A stretch of 45,214 bases of DNA from Alphaproteobacteria bacterium (lineage in GTDB: Bacteria > Bacteroidota > Bacteroidia > Bacteroidales > FEN-979). A program made the position numbers and the translations under genes. This document shows positions 39,301 through 45,214 of the stretch, in pieces (position 1 is the first letter of the stretch; the number at the start of each line of letters is the position of its first letter). The stretch covers positions 1 to 45,214 of the forward strand of contig SACF01000036.1 of NCBI GenBank assembly GCA_009928665.1. Direction: 5' to 3'. The notes beneath the pieces were generated by a model. That model saw only the letters and a list, made by a program, of their open reading frames with translations. It had not been told where the DNA came from and made no database searches.

Positions 39301-40828
39301 TGATGAGCACCTGTTTTACGGTCGGAGGATCACCGACGCATCCGCCGGGATCGGTATAATTGACCGAAACTGTTTTGGTTCCCGGCGTTGCCCATGAAAC
39401 CGTGAGAAAAGGATCGGTTGTTGATCCGCCTGAGATCAGGGTGGCCCCGGATGGCAGGTATTCCCAGATATAATTGGTCTTCCCCGTTTGAGTGGTGAAG
39501 GTAACCGGCGCTTCCGCGCAGTATTCATCTGAAGGGGTATTGATAACCGGGAAATCAAAGGTCGCCACGGTTACGGTATAAGTCGATGGAGTTGCAGCGA
39601 CACAACCGTACGAATTCTTGTAATTCACAGATAAATAGTGAGTTCCGGCGTTCACCCACTTCACAATAACCCAGGGATCACCCGATCCGCCGCCTCCGAT
39701 CAGTGTGGCGCCGGGGTAGCTCCAGGTGAATTGCGAGCCTGTACTCTCAGTCGTATAGGTTTTAACATCATTTTGACAGGCATTTGATGCGCCGGTGATG
39801 GTCGGTTCAGGCAGTGGGTCGACCGTTACGGTACACGATCCGGACTGAAGGGTTCCGTCGCAGGCCCCGACAACCGCGTAATACACGGTAGTTGTGGCCG
39901 GAGAAGCCACAAGCGTGGAACCATAACCAACAAAAGTCCCAACAGGGGGAGGGGCATCCTTATACCAGTTTACACCGCTCGGGTTGAACCTGGTACCCTC
40001 ACTGGAAGCGGTCCAAACGCCAAGATTCCGGTTAGTTGCCGTGTAGGCCATGGTTCCGTCGATGTTGTGAACCCCCTGGGTTGCACCTTCATTGCTGCTG
40101 GGACAATTGGGTTTTATCTGGATGAAATTCTCAATGATACTGCTTTGTTCATTTAAAACGATCATGAAGGTTCCCCGGTCCTCGGTGGAGGTCTGACACC
40201 CGAACAGGGGGCAATCGCGCCAATAGACTACCAGTTTTCGGTCGGGTGCAACGCCGGTATTATAATAGTAAACGCTGTTGGGAGCCCCGCCAGCTCCAGG
40301 ATACCAGTCCTGCCAGGGTGCAAAGATGCAGTTTTTGGGAACGTTTGAATTAGGATTAGGAATTGAGGTTGCGGTGAAGGTGGTCCAATTTTGTCCGGTC
40401 GGGTTGGAAAAACCGATCCATCCGTTGGAACCCACCCAGAAACGGTCGTACTGTTGGTTGAAAAAGCAGAAGGAAAATCCGATGGGATAACCATTCGGCG
40501 GGGTAGGATTGTCAGGCGGGGCAAAGCAGTCATCGTGGCCACTGGCAGTACATCCCGTAAAGTTGGGGTCGATCTCGGTTCCTCCCGAAAAGGGTGGATG
40601 GGCGCTGTAATCGATAATTTCGAAAACATAATTGGTCGTTCCATAATTTCCGCCTATCGCGGTTGCTTTCAACGAGGTCGATTCACCCAGGCAGATCCTG
40701 GTCTTACCCGTAATGACGATCTGTGACCGAATAGGAGTAGAAAATGCAGAAAGAATCAGCACTATAAGTAAAAACCTTGTGATGCCAGTCGGTAACATGC
40801 TTTTCCGTTTATCCGCGAAAACAACCAT
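36332..40828 (-). CDS. Giant secreted PKD-like repeat protein with C-terminal FISUMP domain
   Basis: This 1498-residue protein may start at 40828 or at the second ATG (40798, MLPTGITRFLLIVLILSAF); cleavage is likely near PIRSQ. Residues of about 100-300 match a nidogen-like Bacteroidota module (WVGSNGWIGFSNP, NCIFAPWQDWYP, LVVYWRDCPLFGC, FMIVLNEQSSIIENFIQIKPNC, TQGVH). Roughly ten PKD/Ig-like units of about 80-95 residues follow, each with a YxW core, a GG turn and a VNYTD-like strand. The shared penultimate module (NAKPFLLKGGTPLGTGG) leads into FISUMP (last 191 residues, ending YPVRCLKD). No recognised T9SS sorting domain is seen. It is probably a long surface adhesin or matrix protein. Confidence 0.88.
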   Translation of the reverse strand: MVVFADKRKSMLPTGITRFLLIVLILSAFSTPIRSQIVITGKTRICLGESTSLKATAIGGNYGTTNYVFEIIDYSAHPPFSGGTEIDPNFTGCTASGHDDCFAPPDNPTPPNGYPIGFSFCFFNQQYDRFWVGSNGWIGFSNPTGQNWTTFTATSIPNPNSNVPKNCIFAPWQDWYPGAGGAPNSVYYYNTGVAPDRKLVVYWRDCPLFGCQTSTEDRGTFMIVLNEQSSIIENFIQIKPNCPSSNEGATQGVHNIDGTMAYTATNRNLGVWTASSEGTRFNPSGVNWYKDAPPPVGTFVGYGSTLVASPATTTVYYAVVGACDGTLQSGSCTVTVDPLPEPTITGASNACQNDVKTYTTESTGSQFTWSYPGATLIGGGGSGDPWVIVKWVNAGTHYLSVNYKNSYGCVAATPSTYTVTVATFDFPVINTPSDEYCAEAPVTFTTQTGKTNYIWEYLPSGATLISGGSTTDPFLTVSWATPGTKTVSVNYTDPGGCVGDPPTVKQVLIKPLPVTNPPWTKNICSGQNTNMPLSSSPPGGLFGWTTPTCSPNIQSCPGSNNNVTVISDVLTLTNNLPGTVTYHIAPFLASCAGSTQTIVITVNPLPNPTISDDNGNVHQACLNSTVIYSTESSMTGYLWAISPGGSILGGQGTASCTVQWSSAGSQWVNVGYTDGNGCSSGSPGIYNVTVLALPVPQINGPVTVCPGIDGNTYTALNGVSNFVWSVSSGGTITGGAGTSQITVMFNAPGQQYVYLSYTDANGCSSATPSSYTITVSTPQIPVISQGTGSLCPNSPVIFTTEAGKNGYTWQALPDGTITGNGTSSISVSFPTSGAKTLSVNYTDPSTNCQSLTSTLTVTVNTLPIPIITGPTSVCKNSTNRYFTASAMSNYQWSLDPSGYGSIIPVPGLPDQVDVIWTTFGNPQISVSYTDEHGCTALNSTAITVAVQSLPTPSITSGLAAVCAGHTVTYTTQTGASTYSWDVQPTSGRTILNGGGTGDPVITIRWDDPNSYIISINYSIGIGCTAPNPTTYPVAVNQNPSPLITSATGGNICGYSTHTYSTTGGTGHTFAWSVTGGVITTGGGPTNSFAGVTWGNALPVDIQLVETIAYPGVSCSSQAPSFPITMKPWPGEPTSISGPSEVCNTWQGQVYSIPPVTNANQYNWSYTGSGITIFNNGNTITIDFSSTATSGILMVKGVNDCGEGPASPVLPITVNALPIVNLTACYDPVTTKNAKPFLLKGGTPLGTGGAYRIDNPSSNPVTGNIFNPGDPAITVGQHTIYFSYTNIHNCTATAQQTISVLASNASFQCGTAFTDPRDGQIYATTQIGAQCWLKENLRYGNQSAYIQPQSDNCIWEKYCISSDPGCSAYGGLYQWDEVMQYTSTDRAQGFCPPGWHVPNEAEWMLLIDNISLGAGNGVAGSYLRDPGTAGLFRAFPAGIFYQNLPESFTAGETRVSLFWTTSSQSTDKAVARGINSISPSVSYYNGSKADAYPVRCLKD
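36335..36907 (-). other. FISUMP domain coding segment, copy 2
   Basis: It encodes the last 191 residues, starting at CGTAFTDPRDGQIY. It is closer to copy 3 than to copy 1 (shared IGAQCW, YGGLYQWDE, DRAQGFCPPGWHVPNE, NISLG-GNGVAGSYL). Confidence 0.8.
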
Positions 40829-41068
40829 TGTGTTTGCCCCAAAACTTTGTTTTCACGAAAAACCCGACACTGAGCGTCGAAGTGTTCATACAGGGGCTTG
40901 GAATCAGGCTCATGCTTAATAAGTTGGTTAGGGCATGCAACGCGTGTAATACGATGATTTACCGGTAGGGGTTGTAAAAGTACGAACTTTTTCGGACCTA
41001 ACACAATATCAGAAGGACAAAACAATGATGAAATAGTTGCCTGAAAACCCTTTCTATTTACGATTGAA

Positions 41069-41100
41069 CATGATTTACGATTGACATGATTTACGATTGA
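41069..41100. repeat. Tandem repeat, 16 bp x2 (CATGATTTACGATTGA)
   Basis: Two perfect adjacent copies follow a partial, diverged copy just upstream (ATTTACGATTGAA). This AT-rich style of short repeat recurs in Bacteroidota intergenic regions. Confidence 0.8.
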
Positions 41101-41108
41101 CGAATGAC

Positions 41109-41162
41109 ATCCATAGGAATCAGGTTCATGCAAATCGCCAATGATAACAATGGATATCCCAT
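41109..41162. repeat. Dispersed repeat copy B
   Basis: It matches 4092-4145 at 47 of 54 positions with no gaps. The bounding inverted repeat is eroded here to ATCCAT/ATGGAT. It lies downstream of the FISUMP gene at 41281, next to the tandem repeats. Confidence 0.7.
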
Positions 41163-41280
41163 CTTTAGCGTTGCAGGTTAGTTTCAACACGAAAAGATAT
41201 AAGATCATTCTAAAAGATGATAACTGTAAATCCGAAATCGAACCTTCAATTGTCAATTTTCAATTATCCATTGTCCATTG

Positions 41281-44200
41281 TCAATTGTCTTTCACGCATC
41301 GCACCTGGAACGCGTCGGCTTTTGAGGCTTCGTATCGGGAGATGCTTGGGGCAAGGGTATTGAGTCCGCGGGCGACGAAGCGGTCGGTAGTCCCGGGGGA
41401 GGAGGTCCAGAAGAAGGATCCCTTGAGGTTGCCGGAGAGGAATGCTTCGAGGTTGTTGAGGTAAACCACGCCGGAGGGTTCAGCCTTGAACTGCCCGAGG
41501 GTGTTGAGGTCTTTGAGGTAAGAGCCGGCCACGCCGTTGCCGACGCCAAGGGAGATGTTGTTGATCAGGGTGTTCCATTCCGACTCGTTGGGCACATGCC
41601 AACCCGGGGGGCAGAACCCCTGTGCGCGGTCGGAGCCGTTGTAATGCATCAGCTCATCCCATTGGTAGAGGCCGCCGTAGGTGACGCAGTTGGCGTCCAA
41701 GGAGAGGCAATAACGCTCGAAGATGCAGTTGTCGGTTTGCGGGGAGAGGTAAGATGTGTTGGAACCGAAGCGGAGGTTTTCCTGCATCCAGCACTGAGCG
41801 CCGATCTGGACGGTTTTGTAGACTTTAGGCGGGTTTTCACGTTTGTCGGTGAGGGTGGAGCCGCATCCGGAGAAGAGGGTGGACGGGTCAAGGACGGTGA
41901 TGGTGACGGCCGGTGTTGAGGCGATACAACCGCTGGCGTTGGTAAAGGAGAAGTAGATGTTATGGGAGCCGAGAGAAGAGGGGGTGAAGTAGGTGGCGGG
42001 GTTGACCACGGGAGCGCCGACGGAGTAGATGCCGGTGGAGCCGACGGGCAGTCCGCCCCTGAGCTGAATGGGTTTTGCGTTGAGGGTGGTTGTGAGGTCA
42101 AAACAGGGTGTGAACGAAACATTTGGCTTGGCAGCCACGGTGACGGGGATGGTTTTGGAGTCGGAACAACCCAGGGCGGTGATGGCGTTGACACGAAGCT
42201 GCGCCACGCCTGCCGAAGACCAGTTGATGGTGATGGGGTTCGCGTTAGCGGAAGGAGAGATGGCGCCGTTGCCCAGGGGAATGGACCAGGTATAAGAGGC
42301 CGTTGGGTCGATCACCGAGGTGGAATAGGAGTAGGGGGTCGGGAAATCCTGACAGACCGTTGAGGTGGCCGTCCCGGCGATGGTGACATCGGGCAGCGGG
42401 TTGACGGGGAAGGTGAGGGCACCGCCGGGTGGCAGCCCGTCGCAGTTGTAGTTGTTGCGGTAGTTAACGTAAATGGTACGGGTTCCGGGGGAGTTCCAGC
42501 GGATGTTGACATAAGCGAACCCATCGCCGCCGGAGATGATGGTACCGTCGGAGGGGATGGTCCAGTCGTAGAGGCTCATTCCGTTTGCGGTGGTGTAGTT
42601 GCCGGTCTGACCCTGGCAGATACCGTTGGAAGAGGAAGAGGAGATGACGGGAACGGGACGGGGCGTGATGGTGACGTTATAAACGGTAGAGGAAGAGGTA
42701 CAGGCAGTGGCATAGTTGAGGTCGGTGTCGGTGACCTGGATCCAGGCGGAAGGATTGGCAGGTCCCCAGTTGACCAGGATGGAGTTGTTGACCGAAGGGC
42801 CGGAGATGGAACCGCCGGAGAGGGTCCAGGCGTAGGTATGTCCGGGGATGTTGGGGACGGAATAGGGGACCGAAGGCTGGTTTTCACATTCGATGTGACC
42901 GGCGCCGGGTCCGGAACCGCCAGTGATGACGGGAATGGTTGGATTGGGGTTGACAAAGATGGTGGAGTAAGAGACGCCTCCGGGGCAGCCGAACCCGCCA
43001 CCACCGCTATAGATGGGTGTGATCTCATAGCGGACGGTGCCCTGAGCCAGGGCGGTGGTCTGCAAAATAGCGGGCGGGATGTTGTCGGTAGTGCCTGATG
43101 TGATGGCGCCCGAGACGCCCGAGACGTTGATGGCCGTCCAGGTGTAGGTTACCGGGGATACGTTGGCGGTGAAGTTGACCTGCTGGTAAGCCGACTGGGA
43201 GCAGATGCTCTGGTTGGCGATGGAGGGCTGGGCGGTAGGACTGGGGTTGACGTTGACCTGGTAAAAAGCCGTTGGACCCTGGCAGGCAAGCCCGCTGGTG
43301 GTGATGGTGGCAATTACGGAGTACTTGACATAACCGGGTTCGAGCAGGGTACTGGCGAGGTTTTCACCGGGGATGGTATTGCCCGAGTTGGGGGTAAGGA
43401 ATCCGTTGATGGCAGAGGTTGGGTTGTTGAAGTTATCATAAGCCATAGCTGTCCAGTTGTAGGAGATGACGGCCGGGGCCAGGACGTTGGTGGCAAGTGC
43501 AACGGCGACCATGGTATTGGAGGCGGAGCAGACGGTCTGGGGGTTGGGAGGTGAAGCGGGGAACTGTACGGCAGGCACGGGGTTGACCACAACGGAATAG
43601 GAGTAGGGCGTGGCGGGCGAACAGGAGGCAGCTACGGGCATAACCTGGAAAACGACGGTGGCAATGACGTTGGAGTTGTTGGTGATGGTCTCGTTAACAT
43701 TGCCGGTGCCGGAAGTTGCGGTCATGGTGACACCGGAAGGAAGTGATGGAACAGTCCAGTTAAAAACAGTTGCGGCAACCTGTGATGAGAAGAGGATCGA
43801 AGCCTGTGTCCCGGAGCAGATCACCGGGGTTGACGCCGGCCCGAAGGTTACATCAGGTGTAGGGTTCACGGTGATGGTGAAAGACCTGGATGGTCCCTGG
43901 CAACTGGTTCCTCCCTGGGCGAAAGTAGGCGTAACTGTGATGGTGGCCACGACCGGCGCCGTTCCACCATTTAAGGCTGTGAATGCAGCAATATTGCCGG
44001 TTCCCGAAGCTGCCAGACCGATGGAGGTGTTGTCGTTGCTCCAGTCGTAGGTGGTGGTTCCCCCGGTGTTCAGCGAAGAAAAGGCCACGGCGGTGGTGGA
44101 AGCGTTGTTACAGACGGTCTGGTTGTCGGGTTGAACGACCTGCCCCAGCGGGTTGACGGTGATGGTGAAGGTTTTTGTGGGTCCGTCGCAGAGGGTGGTG

Positions 44201-45214
44201 CCGTTATCAAAATGGGGGGTGACCACAATGGTAGCGACCACGGGCGATAAGCCGGGATTAACGGCTGTGAACGCAGCGATATCCCCGTTGCCCGAGGCTG
44301 TAAGCCCGATGGAGGTGTTGTCGTTGGTCCAGGAGTAGGTAGTGGTCCCGCCGGTCAGGTTGGTGGTGAAGGTAACCAGATCCGTAAGGGCGTTGTGGCA
44401 GATCACCTGCGAAGCGGGTTGGTTGACCTGTGCCGGGGGGTTGACGGTGATGGAGAAGATCTTGACCGGACCCTGGCAGGTCACCCCGTTGTGGGTGAAG
44501 AAGGGGGTGACGGTAATGTTGGCTGTAACGGGCGATAACCCGGTGTTGATGGCGGTAAAGGGGTTGATGTCACCGGTTCCCGATGCTGCAAGACCAATGG
44601 CAGTGTTGTCGTTGGCCCAGTTGTAGGTGGTGGTTCCAATGGTGTTTAAGGTGGCAAAGGTAACCAGTGAGGTGGGTGCATTGTGGCAGACAACCTGGTT
44701 GCCGGGTTGATTGACCTGACCCAGCGGATTAACGGTGATGGTGAAACTCTTTGCTTCTCCGTGGCAGGTCACCGATCCGTTCTCAAAATGGGGAGTGACG
44801 GTGATGGTGGCCACCACCGGCGAAGTTGCGGTGTTGGTAACGGTGAATGATGGGATGTCGCCTGCGCCGCTGGCAGCAAGACCGATGGAGGTGTTGTCGT
44901 TGCTCCAGGTGTAGGAGGTGGTTCCGCCGGTGGAGGTAGTTGAGAAGGTTACCTGGTTAGTGGCGGCGTTGTGGCAGACGGTCTGGTTGGCGGGCTGGTC
45001 AACCTGTGCCGACGGGTTGACGGTGATGGTGAACAAGGTGGTCGGTCCGTCGCAGGTCACCGATCCGTTCTCAAAATGGGGTGTGACGGTGATGGTGGCC
45101 ACAACAGGCGAGGTTCCGCTGTTGGTGGCCGTGAACGAACTGATGTCACCATTACCTGAGGCTGCAAGTCCGATCGACGGGGTGTTGTTGACCCAGGTGT
45201 AGGTGGTCGTTCCG
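41281..45214 (-). CDS. Giant secreted PKD-like tandem-repeat protein with C-terminal FISUMP domain, 5' end cut by window edge
   Basis: The frame is open to the right edge, so the N-terminus is missing and at least 1310 residues are present; a GTG at 45102 is internal to a repeat and not a real start. The visible part begins with 96-residue PKD-like repeats (QPANQTVCHNA, YTWSNDNTSIGLAASGAGDI, PVVATITVTPHF, FTITVNP). More diverged PKD/Ig-like domains follow, then the shared module NAKPIQLRGGLPVGSTG and a FISUMP domain ending QVRCVKDN. No type A or CHU_C sorting domain is seen. On the plus strand the region is strikingly G-rich over C, meaning a C-rich coding strand, unlike most of the window. 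It is probably a very long, filament-like surface protein. Confidence 0.87.
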   Translation of the reverse strand, partial: GTTTYTWVNNTPSIGLAASGNGDISSFTATNSGTSPVVATITVTPHFENGSVTCDGPTTLFTITVNPSAQVDQPANQTVCHNAATNQVTFSTTSTGGTTSYTWSNDNTSIGLAASGAGDIPSFTVTNTATSPVVATITVTPHFENGSVTCHGEAKSFTITVNPLGQVNQPGNQVVCHNAPTSLVTFATLNTIGTTTYNWANDNTAIGLAASGTGDINPFTAINTGLSPVTANITVTPFFTHNGVTCQGPVKIFSITVNPPAQVNQPASQVICHNALTDLVTFTTNLTGGTTTYSWTNDNTSIGLTASGNGDIAAFTAVNPGLSPVVATIVVTPHFDNGTTLCDGPTKTFTITVNPLGQVVQPDNQTVCNNASTTAVAFSSLNTGGTTTYDWSNDNTSIGLAASGTGNIAAFTALNGGTAPVVATITVTPTFAQGGTSCQGPSRSFTITVNPTPDVTFGPASTPVICSGTQASILFSSQVAATVFNWTVPSLPSGVTMTATSGTGNVNETITNNSNVIATVVFQVMPVAASCSPATPYSYSVVVNPVPAVQFPASPPNPQTVCSASNTMVAVALATNVLAPAVISYNWTAMAYDNFNNPTSAINGFLTPNSGNTIPGENLASTLLEPGYVKYSVIATITTSGLACQGPTAFYQVNVNPSPTAQPSIANQSICSQSAYQQVNFTANVSPVTYTWTAINVSGVSGAITSGTTDNIPPAILQTTALAQGTVRYEITPIYSGGGGFGCPGGVSYSTIFVNPNPTIPVITGGSGPGAGHIECENQPSVPYSVPNIPGHTYAWTLSGGSISGPSVNNSILVNWGPANPSAWIQVTDTDLNYATACTSSSTVYNVTITPRPVPVISSSSSNGICQGQTGNYTTANGMSLYDWTIPSDGTIISGGDGFAYVNIRWNSPGTRTIYVNYRNNYNCDGLPPGGALTFPVNPLPDVTIAGTATSTVCQDFPTPYSYSTSVIDPTASYTWSIPLGNGAISPSANANPITINWSSAGVAQLRVNAITALGCSDSKTIPVTVAAKPNVSFTPCFDLTTTLNAKPIQLRGGLPVGSTGIYSVGAPVVNPATYFTPSSLGSHNIYFSFTNASGCIASTPAVTITVLDPSTLFSGCGSTLTDKRENPPKVYKTVQIGAQCWMQENLRFGSNTSYLSPQTDNCIFERYCLSLDANCVTYGGLYQWDELMHYNGSDRAQGFCPPGWHVPNESEWNTLINNISLGVGNGVAGSYLKDLNTLGQFKAEPSGVVYLNNLEAFLSGNLKGSFFWTSSPGTTDRFVARGLNTLAPSISRYEASKADAFQVRCVKDN
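41284..41865 (-). other. FISUMP domain coding segment, copy 3
   Basis: It encodes the last 194 residues, starting at CGSTLTDKRENPPKVY. All conserved FISUMP positions of copies 1 and 2 are kept except the final YPVRC, here FQVRC, and VARGIN, here VARGLN. Confidence 0.8.
43954..45105 (-). repeat. Four complete 288-bp tandem repeats (96-residue PKD-like units)
   Basis: Unit boundaries, taken at the P-VVATITV junction, are 45105-44818, 44817-44530, 44529-44242 and 44241-43954. Each keeps the same length. A partial unit continues to the window edge and a diverged one follows on the other side. Conserved in each are VTP-F, FTITVNP, QP--Q-VC-NA, TTTY-W-NDNT-IGL-ASG-G-I and the closing SP or AP. Confidence 0.88.

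Larger units (their letters stand above)
40829..41280. other. Gene-free 452-bp interval with short repeats
   Basis: No gene I can support lies between the two largest FISUMP genes. The interval holds the second dispersed-repeat copy, a 16-bp tandem repeat (41069-41100) and a CAATTGTC/CATTGTCC-type low-complexity tract (about 41246-41290) that reaches into the end of the gene at 41281. TACTTTTA on the minus strand near 40978-40985 is a possible but imperfect -7 element for the gene starting at 40828. Confidence 0.6.

Noticed and set aside
40762..41256. 164-codon minus-strand open frame before the 1498-residue protein
   Set aside because: It is built from intergenic repeats and overlaps the start of the real gene in another frame, with no domain signature.
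41596..44626. Several plus-strand open frames of 60-150 codons opposite the giant right-edge gene
   Set aside because: They arise from biased, repetitive sequence; they repeat with the 288-bp period and mirror the real coding frame.
1..45214. CRISPR arrays, tRNA/rRNA genes, prophage or defence system
   Set aside because: No repeat-spacer pattern, cloverleaf-like sequence, phage structural gene or recognised defence gene was seen.

Overview
The window looks like chromosomal DNA from a member of the Bacteroidota, probably Bacteroidales-like; the order is an inference. Three things point there. Several secreted proteins end in type IX secretion (T9SS) sorting domains: type A at 6799-9060, 20125-22266, 22397-24538 and 26070-27533, and the gliding-motility-associated CHU_C type at 9060-11036. 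Many genes have the Bacteroidota -7 promoter element TAnnTTTG at a sensible distance, with little Shine-Dalgarno signal. The repertoire also fits: a FeoA-FeoB fusion followed by a FeoB-associated Cys-rich protein, FtcD, WbqC, C10 proteases, FISUMP domains and PKD-like repeat adhesins. I saw no tRNA, rRNA, CRISPR array, prophage or complete insertion sequence.

Left part (1-13894). An edge-truncated secreted propeller/PKD protein on the minus strand is followed by plus-strand metabolism: alanine dehydrogenase, aroB and aroA (two shikimate steps), and a LutA-type CCG-domain protein. Next comes a tightly coupled run: a small secreted protein, a T9SS Ig/PKD protein, a CHU_C protein that is a paralogue of the edge gene, the RNA-binding protein Tex, and an outer-membrane beta-barrel. 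Three of its junctions overlap by 1-4 bases.

Middle (13910-32903). Minus-strand genes encode an NlpC/P60 hydrolase, FeoAB with its small partner, an orphan TonB-C-like protein, WbqC and two thioredoxins (one a lipoprotein with a CRPC active site). A stand-alone IS1595-type zinc-ribbon protein lies divergent to them. Two 713-residue C10 proteases with CUB-like domains and sorting signals follow. Two histidine-degradation genes (hutI, ftcD) are about 4 kb apart, separated by a T9SS protein and an M3-like zinc lipoprotein peptidase. A PepSY-like protein and a diheme c-type lipoprotein form a small operon.

Right part (33006-45214). Three very large minus-strand secreted repeat proteins lie in series. 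They have unrelated N-termini but share the same two last modules, ending in a FISUMP domain at the extreme C-terminus, and I recognise no type A or CHU_C sorting signal in them. The rightmost contains 288-bp tandem repeats and runs off the window. This array is the most system-like feature here. Other points of interest are a palindrome resembling a DtxR-family box at the feoAB start, a 54-bp dispersed repeat at 4092 and 41109, and hairpin or operator-like inverted repeats at several promoters.
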